From Lachancea kluyveri NRRL Y-12651 (Eukaryota > Ascomycota > Saccharomycetes > Saccharomycetales > Saccharomycetaceae), in NCBI GenBank assembly GCA_000149225.2, contig CM000694.1, positions 1,985,623 through 2,049,622 on the forward strand: a stretch of DNA of 64,000 nt. Direction: 5' to 3'. The number at the start of each line of letters is the position of its first letter. Position 1 is the stretch's first letter. Below are positions 19,042 through 29,155 of this stretch, piece by piece. The notes beneath the pieces are model-generated. The model saw only the letters and a program-made list of their open reading frames with translations. It searched no databases and had not been told where the DNA came from. The translations under genes were made by a program, and so were the position numbers.

Positions 19042-19689
19042 ATGTCAGTCCTACAAGAAGATGTTTTTCAAATACAAAACCCAGATGATATCGCTAATAA
19101 TATAAGCAGTATTATTTTGGTCAATTCTACTAAACTTTTTGCCCGTAATATTACAGTTGATTCCAAAAAAACCAGGTCTAAATTCCGAGATGATTGTGAC
19201 CCACTACCTCCCTTGTCCTCTTCAATGAGCTGGAAGAAATTAGGACAATGTTTTAAGGACCCGCAAATACAAGGGTCATTGGTGTTTACAACTTTTACTA
19301 TCCTGATTCTTGTACTACTTTTTTTATTAGTTGGCATGGCGTTGTACCAATGGCTTACACTTTCGAAGTACGTTCGAGATAAATATTCGCGCAGGTTAAA
19401 GGAACAAGAAAGCAGGGCTTTATGTATACTGGAATTCGAAGCTTTGCCTCCTGAAAAACAAGACGCATACTTGGATTGGTGCTGTGCCGAGCTGGAAAAG
19501 GCCTTGGAAGAAGATAAGAGAAGCGTTGTAGAGGTTCAAACACATTGCGTTCCAGGTGGGTGCAAGGAACGAGTATTCGAGGAAGTCAATTGGCTTAACA
19601 AAATGACCTCTTGGCTTTTTCCAAGGGCTTACTTCCCCAGTTATAGAGAGAAAAAGCATTTCTGTGATGAGGATATGTACCAGGTGTAA
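19042..19689 (+). CDS. Single-pass membrane protein of unknown function
   Basis: 215 residues from an ATG. The N-terminal about 85 residues hold possible N-glycosylation sites (NIS, NST, NIT) but no cleaved signal peptide. One strong transmembrane segment spans about residues 88-113 (FTILILVLLFLLVGMALYQW). A basic then acidic C-terminal tail follows, with FEALPPEKQDAYLDWCCAEL and several Cys. The layout suggests an N-out, C-in protein. I do not recognise a homologue. In S. cerevisiae the sister regions have CHS5 or a dubious frame here. Codon use looks ordinary and the frame is uninterrupted, so I believe it is a real gene. Confidence 0.7.
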   Translation: MSVLQEDVFQIQNPDDIANNISSIILVNSTKLFARNITVDSKKTRSKFRDDCDPLPPLSSSMSWKKLGQCFKDPQIQGSLVFTTFTILILVLLFLLVGMALYQWLTLSKYVRDKYSRRLKEQESRALCILEFEALPPEKQDAYLDWCCAELEKALEEDKRSVVEVQTHCVPGGCKERVFEEVNWLNKMTSWLFPRAYFPSYREKKHFCDEDMYQV

Positions 19690-20363
19690 AAGAGTGATCA
19701 TTGCGCTTCTTCTTTTGTGTTGTTCTACTCTAGTTTTTTTGTAGCAAGGAGGTTGTCCAATAAATTTCTTTTCCGTAGTTGTGGAAAGGTTGATTTTTCT
19801 AAACCAAGTGCTGGAAAATGCTCTTCCAAACTGCTCGCTACCTCCATGACCCTTATTCAAACCAGCTAATCAGTATCCTTCTCATGCTCCTTCCTCACTC
19901 CTTTCAGGCAATAATACTGCGCTATCCACCACTTATAGACGTTTAATTCGTAGATAATTCGTAGTTGATCAATAGGAGAGCCACGTGTGGGTTTGCTCAG
20001 AAGTAGATCTGTTAAGCTAGCTTTACTAGGTTTAGTATTACACAATTTATCGACTGTTTCAAAATGTTACCAGGTTCAGTATTTTTTCCGGCATTTTTTT
20101 CTTCTTTTTTGTTTTTATTTTCTGTAAAAAATACAAGTTGTTTAATAGTTATCGGTATTCACTTCTATTTCCCTATTCTATACGCCAGTAAACGGGGTTT
20201 TATCCAATTCTTTTGGGAGATGCTATGAGTTTTTTTTTTTTTTCATATTTCCGCTCTTATTTACTGACACACACACAAATCACGTTCAACGCTCAAAAAA
20301 ATCATGTGGTACTGACTTAGCTTACGCCAGTGAAAGGTGGGAGGCAATAAAGTATCTACGCAG
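19690..20363. other. Intergenic upstream of MCY1
   Basis: No gene seen. A CACGTG (Cbf1-type E-box) lies at 19982-19987, about 380 bp upstream of MCY1; T-rich runs lie nearer the start codon. Confidence 0.45.
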
Positions 20364-21536
20364 ATGAGTGGTCAAGATAACCATTCTTGGAAAGATGTTG
20401 TTACAGTATGCTCTATCCTTGTCGCTGCCTACTCAACTTACAAGGCTTACCAATACTCAACAAGGTTAACTGATCTACCACCACCTAAAAATGGTGTTGA
20501 AGAATTGATTGGTAACACGCCAATGGTTCTGATACGATCATTGTCTAGGGCAACTGGAACACAAATTTACGCCAAATTAGAGCTTGCCAATCCCGCTGGC
20601 AGTGCTAAGGACCGGATCGCTCTGAGCATTATCAACACTGCTGAAAAGCAAGGTTTGTTAACTAGAGGTCAAAAAGACTTTGTATTTGAAGGGACTAGTG
20701 GTTCTACTGGAATTTCCATAGCTGCCATTTGTAATTCACTAGGTTACAGGGCGCATATCTCACTACCTGACGATACTTCACCTGAGAAACTATCTTTGTT
20801 GGAAAGCCTGGGCGCGGAAGTGAATAAAGTCAAACCGGCTAGCATCGTGGACCCGAATCAATACGTTAATGCCTCTAAGAAAGCCTGCGATGAGTTAAAT
20901 CAAAATGAAACTGCAGAGGTCAAAGGTGTTTTCGCGGACCAGTTCGAAAATGAGGCAAACTGGAAAGTTCATTACAAAACTACTGGGCCAGAAATTTATA
21001 AGCAGATGTCTGGTGACATCGACGGTTTTATTGCTGGGTGCGGTACTGGAGGTACTATCAGCGGTGTTTCACAGTATTTAAAGGAAAAGCTGGGTAAAAA
21101 AGTTCGCGTAGTGTTGGCCGATCCTCAGGGTTCTGGATTCTTCAACCGCATCAAGTTTGGAGTTATGTATGATCGTGTTGAAAAAGAGGGCAGTAGAAGA
21201 AGACATCAAGTTGACACTATCATCGAAGGTATTGGTTTAAATAGAATCACCAAAAATTTCCACCATGGTGAATCAAACATTGATGATGCGATAAGAGTCA
21301 CTGATGATCAAGCGGTTAAAATGGCCAAGTACCTATCCGTTAATGACGGTCTATTCTTTGGTAGTAGCACGGCCGTCAATGCCGTGGCCGCGATAAAATT
21401 AGCTAGCCAACTGGGGCCACAGTCAAGGATAGTGATAATTGCATGCGATAGTGGTTCTCGCCATTTGAGCAAGTTTTGGAAAGAGGCGTTGAAAGTTGAT
21501 CAGAACGTGACCATCGATGATATTTTGAAATCATAG
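20364..21536 (+). CDS. MCY1: Mitochondrial cysteine-synthase-like protein Mcy1
   Basis: 390 residues from MSGQDNHSW (393 in S. cerevisiae). A hydrophobic N-terminal anchor (about residues 13-30) precedes a PLP fold-type II domain: NPAGSAKDR with the PLP Lys at about residue 82, the substrate loop EGTSGSTGIS, the phosphate-binding GCGTGGTISG, and GSSTAVNAV. It belongs to the cysteine synthase/CBS family and is anchored to the outer mitochondrial membrane in S. cerevisiae, where its reaction is not settled. CYS4, in the same superfamily, lies 17 kb away. Confidence 0.93.
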   Translation: MSGQDNHSWKDVVTVCSILVAAYSTYKAYQYSTRLTDLPPPKNGVEELIGNTPMVLIRSLSRATGTQIYAKLELANPAGSAKDRIALSIINTAEKQGLLTRGQKDFVFEGTSGSTGISIAAICNSLGYRAHISLPDDTSPEKLSLLESLGAEVNKVKPASIVDPNQYVNASKKACDELNQNETAEVKGVFADQFENEANWKVHYKTTGPEIYKQMSGDIDGFIAGCGTGGTISGVSQYLKEKLGKKVRVVLADPQGSGFFNRIKFGVMYDRVEKEGSRRRHQVDTIIEGIGLNRITKNFHHGESNIDDAIRVTDDQAVKMAKYLSVNDGLFFGSSTAVNAVAAIKLASQLGPQSRIVIIACDSGSRHLSKFWKEALKVDQNVTIDDILKS

Positions 21537-22002
21537 CATCTATAAACAAACCGAGTACATGTAGGGTAATAGCAACTAGAACCTGGACTTCAAAGAGCCA
21601 AGGTATTCTAGTTTTGTAGCGAATGGAAGTTGAGGGCTGTCGAGCGTCCTGTTGTTGTCTATGCCAGTGCTCTGTCACTGTATGGTTCTTACATTTTACA
21701 ATGCAGTTGTTACTTTACTAGATAATAAATTTGTAGTTAAGACGGGATTATTTGATGAGAAAGGGTTTGATTTATGAGACCCTAATTCTTACAATACGGG
21801 TGGTTTGGATTTTGCCCTCAATAACTTTAAAGACTGTTTAAATCAATAATTCATGAACCCTATATAGAGTATATTATATTCCGAGGCCCATAATGCTAAC
21901 TCCGAGGGTAAATGTATCAATCAGATTTTTCAGTGAAAGGCGCCAACGAACTCAGTTAGCCATTATCTAATAAACAGTAGCAAAAGATCGCTAGAGCTAA
22001 CG
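21537..22002. other. Intergenic, MCY1 to SNU71
   Basis: 466 bp; nothing beyond ordinary AT-rich flanking sequence seen. Confidence 0.45.
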
Positions 22003-23760
22003 ATGAATGATATAGTCTTCGTCTCGCCGTCTTTGTATTTACTATCTAGTGATGATGGAGATTGGCAAAGCGCGACATGCAAACCCGGTTATGTCCCTGT
22101 TTTAAGATCTGATCTCTACAAATTTCAACAAGCGCTAGATAAAGTCATTGTAGAGGTGAACAAAAAGAAGCAAAGCTTTGCATATAGAAATGCTGAAACA
22201 ATTCCAGATAATAGTGAAAATAGAGGCGATAAGGGAAATGATTCTACGGGAAAACTGCAGGGAAAATTTCAAGAGTTGAAACAGTTTCTCCCCATTTCTT
22301 TGAAGCAGCAGCTACACACAGTGTCGCTGCAGAATTTCGCCGCCAAATGTTCATGTAAGCAACTGGAAAAGTTTTTGGATAAATTGGACGAAGTAACTGG
22401 TGAAAGATTAGGAATTGAAACCAATGTGATTTCGGCATTTAGTTTTGTGACCAGTTTGGATACCGTAAGTTTATTTATAAGGTGTTGTGAATTGCCCGAG
22501 TTTGGAAAAGTAGTACTCTACTGGAGCACATTGGTGGCACATTGGGTGAAATCTAGTGATGGTTATGATGAGAAACTGGCTATTCATTACGACGAAAACA
22601 CAAAGCGATACGTTACCGACCTGACCAAAAATTTGAAGGAGCATGGGAAAATAGACGAAGCAGACATACAAGCAGATGTTGACGCACTCAAGAAGTACTT
22701 AGAAGAGCTTTCTCAAGAGCCACAAGAAGTCAAAGCCGATGAGATATCATCCATTGACTACGCCGTTGACGTTTCCACGTTAAGCGATCTGCCTCGTGAT
22801 TCACTAGACCAATTGTGCAAGGACATTGTTGAGTTCCGCACTCGAGTCTTGACAATTGAACGGGAAAAACGTTCAAAAGAAAGCTACGAGGAGGGTAAAC
22901 GCCGCAAGCAACAACTGATGAAAGTTTTCGAGCGGATAAAAAAGAGCCAGGGTGACACCATCCAACAAACTCTTGACGACGAACAAGAAGATGAGGAAGA
23001 TGACGAATTCGATGGTGAAGATGATTGGAATCTCGAAAAGAGTCGCCTTGAAAGAAAAAGAGAAGAATCCGATAAAAGAGCCTTTCAACTTCTTGATAAA
23101 CTGAACTCTCATATTGCACCTAAGTTTTCCAGCATGAAGAAACAAGTCAGCAGAATGACTGATTATGAGAATTACTTAGTCAAAGAAAGAACTTTGTACC
23201 TGAAAGAGCTTCTACACTTAGCCAATGACGCGTATTATGACCACCACAGAGTGTTTAAAGAAGAGGAAGAAAGAAGAGATGCAGAAGATAGGGAACTAGT
23301 GCGTGTGGTGCCAGAACAAAGAGATGAGAAATTCTTGGAAGTCCTAGACAACCAGGAACAAACATCCAACGAAGACACCGCGCAGAAACAACAACACGCA
23401 GAAGGCAAGATTAAGTTGGCATTTAGAAAAGCCGTTGAAAAACCACAAGAAAGTGAGGAAGAAGATCAGGAAGAGGATCGGGAAGAGGAGCAAGAAGAGA
23501 ACACAACTGGCAGCCCACCAGATCTGCTACCGTATGACGATAGTGAATTGGCAGAACGGTTACAGAAACTGCGTGACTCACGAATTGTAGATGAGCTAGT
23601 CAAAGAATACCTTGGCGTCTATGAAGAAGAGCTGGTTGAATACATCATAGAACATATTAAGGAGTACAAGAGTAAAATAGGGTTACTCCAGGAATTACAC
23701 GAGACTTTTGACGATGATAGCGAAGCTATCGTGGCGCGTATCTGGCGCGGCCTTGTGTAG
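22003..23760 (+). CDS. SNU71: U1 snRNP protein Snu71
   Basis: 585 residues (620 in S. cerevisiae). The conserved N-terminus starts MNDIVFVSPSLYLL; a long charged coiled-coil middle (about residues 260-490) carries acidic runs; a PWI-like domain closes the protein (about residues 510-585: ELAERLQKLRDSRIVDELVKEY in pieces, ending IVARIWRGLV). Snu71 bridges Prp40 and the U1 snRNP at the 5' splice site. Position before MSB2 agrees with YGR013W. Confidence 0.92.
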   Translation: MNDIVFVSPSLYLLSSDDGDWQSATCKPGYVPVLRSDLYKFQQALDKVIVEVNKKKQSFAYRNAETIPDNSENRGDKGNDSTGKLQGKFQELKQFLPISLKQQLHTVSLQNFAAKCSCKQLEKFLDKLDEVTGERLGIETNVISAFSFVTSLDTVSLFIRCCELPEFGKVVLYWSTLVAHWVKSSDGYDEKLAIHYDENTKRYVTDLTKNLKEHGKIDEADIQADVDALKKYLEELSQEPQEVKADEISSIDYAVDVSTLSDLPRDSLDQLCKDIVEFRTRVLTIEREKRSKESYEEGKRRKQQLMKVFERIKKSQGDTIQQTLDDEQEDEEDDEFDGEDDWNLEKSRLERKREESDKRAFQLLDKLNSHIAPKFSSMKKQVSRMTDYENYLVKERTLYLKELLHLANDAYYDHHRVFKEEEERRDAEDRELVRVVPEQRDEKFLEVLDNQEQTSNEDTAQKQQHAEGKIKLAFRKAVEKPQESEEEDQEEDREEEQEENTTGSPPDLLPYDDSELAERLQKLRDSRIVDELVKEYLGVYEEELVEYIIEHIKEYKSKIGLLQELHETFDDDSEAIVARIWRGLV

Positions 23761-24054
23761 ACCACGGCGCGGAAATTCATATGCCGCGACATTCACACAG
23801 GAATGTTGTTTCAGGCCTAGATCTTTACCATTTTGAGGATGGTGCGATTTCGTGGATCTTTTCTATCACCGCACCCAAGAGGACAACAAGAACAACAACC
23901 GCAAAGACAAATACAGCGTTCATTCGTTATCGCTTCCAACTACTTTACACTCTTTTGAACAAACAACGCTTCTTCTTTTGCACAAGGTTATCTCCCCTCA
24001 CCCTATAGTCCCTCGTTTCAAATTTTATCAACCGTTCATCAAAGAAGCCCAACA

Positions 24055-27000
24055 ATGTTGTCCTATGTCCAACTATTGATGTTGGCATTGACTTGGTCTA
24101 TCACAACCAATGCCGAGTCTTCAAGTAACGACGGAATTAGTACAAAACTCTTAAATGATGTCAGCAGTACTAGTACTACCAGTGCTCATGAGGTTACCTC
24201 TGCAGCCGTGGCAGCTTCATCTAAAGCAAAGTACGCTGCGTCCACCTTAGCAGCAACCTCTTCGACTCACTATGTACTATCTACTACTACTGATGATGAC
24301 ACAACAACTTCTAAGCTAATCTCTACCATAGCTACTTCTGGCAATACTCCTATTTATGGCGAAGCAGACTCTTTTTTTGCCACTTTATCTAGCGTAATAG
24401 ACAAAGCTTCCACAGAGAAAACCTTAGCTTCACCTACATCTAACGTTGAAGTTTCTGATACCCCAACCACAAAGAGTTTGAAAGTTGAATCGAACTCTTA
24501 TGAAGTTTTGGTTTCTACTGCCAAAACCTCAACTGAATCTCCTTACGAAGTCCAAGGCTCTTCGACTACTGAGGTCGAAACGCCTTCAACTGCCCAAGTT
24601 TCGATAGTTGAATCTACTTCTTATAATGCCAAAGGATCTTTTACCACCGAAACACCGACATCTTCTGTTGAAGCCAAAGCGTTTTCTACCACTAAAGCCA
24701 ACGAATTTTCTACCAGAGGGGCTTCGGCCATCTCTACTACAGAGGCTTTTGCTAGTTCTGATATTGAGGCTAAAGTATCTACTACTAAAACTCCTACTGC
24801 TTACATTGTATCTTCAGCAACGGTGTCTGTTTCCCAAAAGACTACGTCTCTTCCAGTTGAGGAAGCCAAGATCTCTTCTGCTCTAGAAGCGGTAACGTCT
24901 GTTACTACGACCTCGACACCATCTACTACTCAACCTAAAGCGTCTACCACTGAAACACCAGTTGAATCTGTCTCATATGATGTTCCAGTTTCCTCTACTA
25001 CCCAAGCTAAAGCGTCTACCACCGAAACACCAGTCGAATCTGCCTCATATGATGTTCCAGTTTCCTCTACTACCCAAGCTAAAGCCTCCACCACCGAAAC
25101 ACCAGTTGAATCTGCCTCATATGATGTTCCAGTTTCCTCTACTACCCAAGCTAAAGCGTCTACCACCGAAACACCAGTTGAATCTGCCTCATATGATGTT
25201 CCAGTTTCCTCTACTACCCAAGCTAAAGCGTCTACCACCGAAACACCAGTTGAATCTGTCTCATATGAAGCTCCAGTTTCCTCCACCACCGAAACACCAG
25301 TTGAATCTGTCTCATATGAAGCTCCAGTTTCCTCCACCACCGAAACACCAGTTGAATCTGCCTCATATGATGTTCCAGTTTCCTCTACTACCCAAGCTAA
25401 AGCCTCCACCACCGAAACACCAGTTGAATCTGCCTCATATGATGTTTCAGTTTCCTCTACTACCCAAGCTAAAGCGTCTACCACCGAAACACCAGTTGAA
25501 TCTGCCTCATATGATGTTCCAGTTTCCTCTACTACCCAAGCTAAAGCGTCTACCACCGAAACACCAGTTGAATCTGTCTCATATGAAGCTCCAGTTTCCT
25601 CCACCACCGAAACACCAGTTGAATCTGTCTCATATGAAGCTCCAGTTTCCTCCACCACCGAAACACCAGTTGAATCTGCCTCATATGATGTTCCAGTTTC
25701 CTCTACTACCCAAGCTAAAGCGTCTACCACCGAAACACCAGTTGAATCTGTCTCATATGAAGCTCCAGTTTCCTCCACCACCGAAACACCAGTTGAATCT
25801 GTCTCATATGAAGCTCCAGTTTCCTCCACCACCGAAGCACCAGTTGGATCTGCTTCATATGAAGCTCCAGTCTCTTCTACTAGACAAACACCAGTTGAAT
25901 CTTCCTCTTATAAGGCACCGGTTTCCTCTACTACCGAAGTCCCAGTCCAGTCTATTACATATGAGACTCCAGCCTCGTACACCAGCGGAACACCAGTTGA
26001 ATCTGACTCTTACAAGCTGCCGATCTCTTCCACTACTGAAACACCAGCAGAATCTATCTCATACAAGGCTCCAGCCTCTTCTGCTACTCAACCTAAAGTT
26101 TCTGCCATCGAAACATCAGTTGAGTCAGTTGGGTCAGTTTCATATGAGACATCAGCCTCTTCTACTTCTCACTCTAAGGTCTCTTCCACTACTCAAGCTC
26201 CAGTTCAATCTGCATATTACAGAGCTTCAGCTTCTACCCTCGAATCATCTGTTATGTCAACACCTTCTAGTGATTTAACACCTAAGCCCACATCCATTTC
26301 CGGTAGTGCTTTTGTGACTACAAGATCTTCTGCTGTCCAAACTTCGGTTACCTCTTCTGCTTCACAGAAAACTTTTGATGTGACATCATCCGCGGTCGAA
26401 ACATCTGTGTCCTCATCTATTTCTACTTCAGAAGCTTCGACTTCATCTGATTATGCCGAAGTATCCTCTACTTCAACTGTGTATACATCTGCACCCGCAT
26501 CGTCCTCGATTGTTTCCGACACCAGTACCAGCGAATGGGCTACTAGCCAGATTGTCATCCCAACATCACTTCCAGCTCCACCAGTCGAACCTTCTTTTAG
26601 CAGCTCTAGTAGTACTAGTTCAATCAGCTTCTCTTCCGAGACACCAGTAGTTGCTCCACAGCCAGTCACGCTTACCTCCGAATACTCTTCGCAACACGTG
26701 TCATCATCCTCTACTCTTACGCATACTTCAAGTTCTCCAAGCTCTACTTCCTCCAATTGGCTACCAACTGCTATGTTAGTCGAATCTACTGCCACGGATA
26801 ACGGACAGGCGAATGCTGGCGGTTCTGGTACAGGTATTTCCACTTTGGCCACCCAAACGTTACCGCAAGCTATTGCTGCAGCCACCCAAGTCTCACAACC
26901 AGACGGCTACACACTAATAACTATTGGGTTCAAAAAATCTTTGAACTATCCTTTTGTGGTTTCTCATCCAGTTTCTAGTGCTCAACTATTCTCTTATTTG

Positions 27001-27843
27001 CCAAATGTTTTGAACTATCCTTTCAATTACACATTTAGTGATGTACAAGTCTATCAGTTGGTTCCTCTAAAATCAAGTTCCAGGGACTATTTGATTACAG
27101 TTGCCAAGGTTTACTTTCCCTCTGAACAAGTGGAAGTTTTGCAGAAACTGATTTCCAACACAGCTGCTAATTTATATTTTAACAGCAACCCTACAGAGAA
27201 GTCACTGGCTTCCCTAATCGATCCTACCATTCCATTGACGGGAATAATTGGTGACTCAGATAGTACCAATTCCTCTTCTGATGATGGTACCTCTGCAGCT
27301 TCTGATTCCTCGGAAGACAGTAAGGGGTCACATGGGTCTTCTAGTGGTTCATCTTCAAGTGACTCTGATTCAAATAATGAAGATACCGGTGGTCTGGACT
27401 TTTCCTCAAAATCAAACAGCTCGTCTGGCAAATACCTGGATGGTAGAAACAAGGGCAAAATAGCAGGCTTGGTTATCGGAGTCTTTTTAGGTGCATGTGT
27501 TTACTTGGCTATCATAATGCTTGCTGTCAGGTACTATATCCTAAGACGCAGACAATCAAGTGCCCCTCACTTGTCTGATAACTCCAGTATTGAAACAGGT
27601 AGTTCTGGTACGTATCCCGGTGCACGCCTGTATGACTTGGAAAAATCTTCCAGTTTTAACGATCGCGCTTCCATTTCTCCTAGCATGAAGATTGACAATT
27701 GGATGAACTACAATCATTATGCAGATTACCCTCATAGCCAGGACTCTCACACAGGGTCTGGTTATGCTGGGAAAAAACAATCTATGCCAAAGATCTCCAG
27801 ACCCATTGCAACCGAGAACTCCCTAGGTTGGAATGATATGTGA
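24055..27843 (+). CDS. MSB2: Msb2 signalling mucin
   Basis: 1262 residues (1306 in S. cerevisiae). A signal peptide (MLSYVQLLMLALTWSITTNA) is followed by about 900 Ser/Thr-rich residues with a tandem array, a conserved extracellular HMH-type domain (about residues 940-1060, including DGYTLITIGFKKSLNYPF), an acidic Ser-rich stalk, one transmembrane segment (about residues 1138-1160, IAGLVIGVFLGACVYLAIIM) and a cytoplasmic tail of about 100 residues. Msb2 is the mucin sensor upstream of Cdc42 and Sho1 in the filamentous-growth and osmotic MAP kinase pathways. Confidence 0.95.
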   Translation: MLSYVQLLMLALTWSITTNAESSSNDGISTKLLNDVSSTSTTSAHEVTSAAVAASSKAKYAASTLAATSSTHYVLSTTTDDDTTTSKLISTIATSGNTPIYGEADSFFATLSSVIDKASTEKTLASPTSNVEVSDTPTTKSLKVESNSYEVLVSTAKTSTESPYEVQGSSTTEVETPSTAQVSIVESTSYNAKGSFTTETPTSSVEAKAFSTTKANEFSTRGASAISTTEAFASSDIEAKVSTTKTPTAYIVSSATVSVSQKTTSLPVEEAKISSALEAVTSVTTTSTPSTTQPKASTTETPVESVSYDVPVSSTTQAKASTTETPVESASYDVPVSSTTQAKASTTETPVESASYDVPVSSTTQAKASTTETPVESASYDVPVSSTTQAKASTTETPVESVSYEAPVSSTTETPVESVSYEAPVSSTTETPVESASYDVPVSSTTQAKASTTETPVESASYDVSVSSTTQAKASTTETPVESASYDVPVSSTTQAKASTTETPVESVSYEAPVSSTTETPVESVSYEAPVSSTTETPVESASYDVPVSSTTQAKASTTETPVESVSYEAPVSSTTETPVESVSYEAPVSSTTEAPVGSASYEAPVSSTRQTPVESSSYKAPVSSTTEVPVQSITYETPASYTSGTPVESDSYKLPISSTTETPAESISYKAPASSATQPKVSAIETSVESVGSVSYETSASSTSHSKVSSTTQAPVQSAYYRASASTLESSVMSTPSSDLTPKPTSISGSAFVTTRSSAVQTSVTSSASQKTFDVTSSAVETSVSSSISTSEASTSSDYAEVSSTSTVYTSAPASSSIVSDTSTSEWATSQIVIPTSLPAPPVEPSFSSSSSTSSISFSSETPVVAPQPVTLTSEYSSQHVSSSSTLTHTSSSPSSTSSNWLPTAMLVESTATDNGQANAGGSGTGISTLATQTLPQAIAAATQVSQPDGYTLITIGFKKSLNYPFVVSHPVSSAQLFSYLPNVLNYPFNYTFSDVQVYQLVPLKSSSRDYLITVAKVYFPSEQVEVLQKLISNTAANLYFNSNPTEKSLASLIDPTIPLTGIIGDSDSTNSSSDDGTSAASDSSEDSKGSHGSSSGSSSSDSDSNNEDTGGLDFSSKSNSSSGKYLDGRNKGKIAGLVIGVFLGACVYLAIIMLAVRYYILRRRQSSAPHLSDNSSIETGSSGTYPGARLYDLEKSSSFNDRASISPSMKIDNWMNYNHYADYPHSQDSHTGSGYAGKKQSMPKISRPIATENSLGWNDM
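24955..25836 (+). repeat. MSB2 mucin tandem array of 72- and 51-bp units
   Basis: Fourteen near-identical units, eight long (24 codons) and six short (17 codons), all beginning with TPVES. The long form contains an extra QAKASTT segment. Order is L-L-L-L-s-s, L-L-L-s-s, L-s-s. More divergent copies continue to about 26,220. Both lengths are multiples of three, so changes in copy number keep the frame, and the reverse strand shows a spurious 300-codon frame. Confidence 0.95.
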
Positions 27844-28192
27844 TTGTACTATAAATCCTGACCATTACTATTTTCTCGAATAAACCGAATTATGCAAATC
27901 TGCTGTGCGCTTCGTTTTTTTTTTATTTACATTTTTTTTTTTTGTTTATCTAGTATGTTAGATACCCCCACATGACTATTATGAAATTAACTATATTTTA
28001 TAGGTATCAAATCACTTTTATTTCAGATTGTAAGAAATCCTCCCCTCATTTAGCGGTAACCTATGTACGAGTTTGCTTGGCAATGTGTGGCCCATGTATT
28101 ACAAACCTATTTTTCGTTTGTTTAGCGTTGCTGTGCCCCGGATCTTGATAACTAATGACGATAGAAAGCCTGTCAGTCAAGGGCATTCCGCC
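27844..28192. other. Intergenic between convergent MSB2 and EAT1-like gene
   Basis: 349 bp of 3' flanks with T runs near 27,917 and 27,933; no gene seen. Confidence 0.45.
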
Positions 28193-29155
28193 TCAGCATC
28201 TGGGTACTGAAACTTGTGACAAAAACTCCTTCAAACAATCGTAAAACTGAACTGGAGACTCGCCTATAATGTTGTGTCTGGAGTCAAACTCTTTGACGGT
28301 GAAATTAGGAAACTGAACCCCCAATCTTGAATAGTTATCAGTAATAAACTCAGATTTCAGACCTCTCATAAATAATACCTCTGTGTTTGTTTGGTATCTA
28401 AACTCCGACGGACTTGTTTTTTTGAAATCGGGCCAGGCTTTCACCTGGTCTAGCAGGTCTGGCATGTCAAGAACATCCATGGTATGGTTCACATAAGGAT
28501 CGGCATCTTTCCCCTGTATATAGGGACAGTTATTGTTTCTCACCTGGAAAAACCCGTTGGCAAAATACAAGACCAGCTTGTCATCTACATTGACAGGCAC
28601 TTTTCTAAATTCGCTTATTAGTTTTTCCTTCCACTTCTTAGTACCCTTTTCGATCTTTATTTCTCTTTTACTTATCTGCATGATTTTATCATAGTTTTGC
28701 AAGAGAACATCGTCCAAACCAGGGGTACAGTAAGGTGGAATGTCCACAGAGACACATTTTTCTACATTAATCTTCTTGGAAAGTGCCATTGTCAGAGCTA
28801 TTTTGCCTCCTAAAGAAAATCCGACAATATTTACAGATCTCAGAGGGTCGATATGGGTATTTATAAAGTGAATTAAATCACGTGCCATCGTTAGATAATC
28901 GTACGGTTTTGCTCTTGGAGAGGTGCCATGATTTCTTAAGTCCACAGCGTAGACGTCAGTAGAAAAATCCTTTGCTAGGTACTTGTTGACCAAGCTGAAG
29001 TTGTTTTTGGATCCAAAGAGACCGTGCAATGTTAATATTACAGGTGGCTTGGTTGCGGAGCTTCCAGTTGGTTTTGGTGGCTTGGCATGGGTGAATGTCA
29101 AATCCACAATAGGCTTGTATGGTAGTTTGTGGTGTAATAAACGTTTAAGTATCAT
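28193..29155 (-). CDS. EAT1: Alpha/beta hydrolase, Eat1/YGR015C-like
   Basis: 320 residues (328 in YGR015C). The N-terminus is basic and could be a mitochondrial targeting signal. Alpha/beta-hydrolase landmarks are present: HGLFGSKNNF (oxyanion-hole region, about residue 44), DLRNHGTSPR, the nucleophile elbow GFSLGG (Ser near residue 118) and a late catalytic His in DSRHNIIGE. S. cerevisiae Eat1 is a mitochondrial ethanol acetyltransferase making ethyl acetate; Imo32 is a close paralogue. The position after MSB2 favours the YGR015C identity. Confidence 0.82.
   Translation of the reverse strand: MILKRLLHHKLPYKPIVDLTFTHAKPPKPTGSSATKPPVILTLHGLFGSKNNFSLVNKYLAKDFSTDVYAVDLRNHGTSPRAKPYDYLTMARDLIHFINTHIDPLRSVNIVGFSLGGKIALTMALSKKINVEKCVSVDIPPYCTPGLDDVLLQNYDKIMQISKREIKIEKGTKKWKEKLISEFRKVPVNVDDKLVLYFANGFFQVRNNNCPYIQGKDADPYVNHTMDVLDMPDLLDQVKAWPDFKKTSPSEFRYQTNTEVLFMRGLKSEFITDNYSRLGVQFPNFTVKEFDSRHNIIGESPVQFYDCLKEFLSQVSVPRC

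Noticed and set aside
24930-25832. 300-codon frame antisense to MSB2 and a 438-codon frame in the +2 phase
   Set aside because: Both follow from the tandem repeat whose units are multiples of three; composition is that of the array read in a wrong frame.
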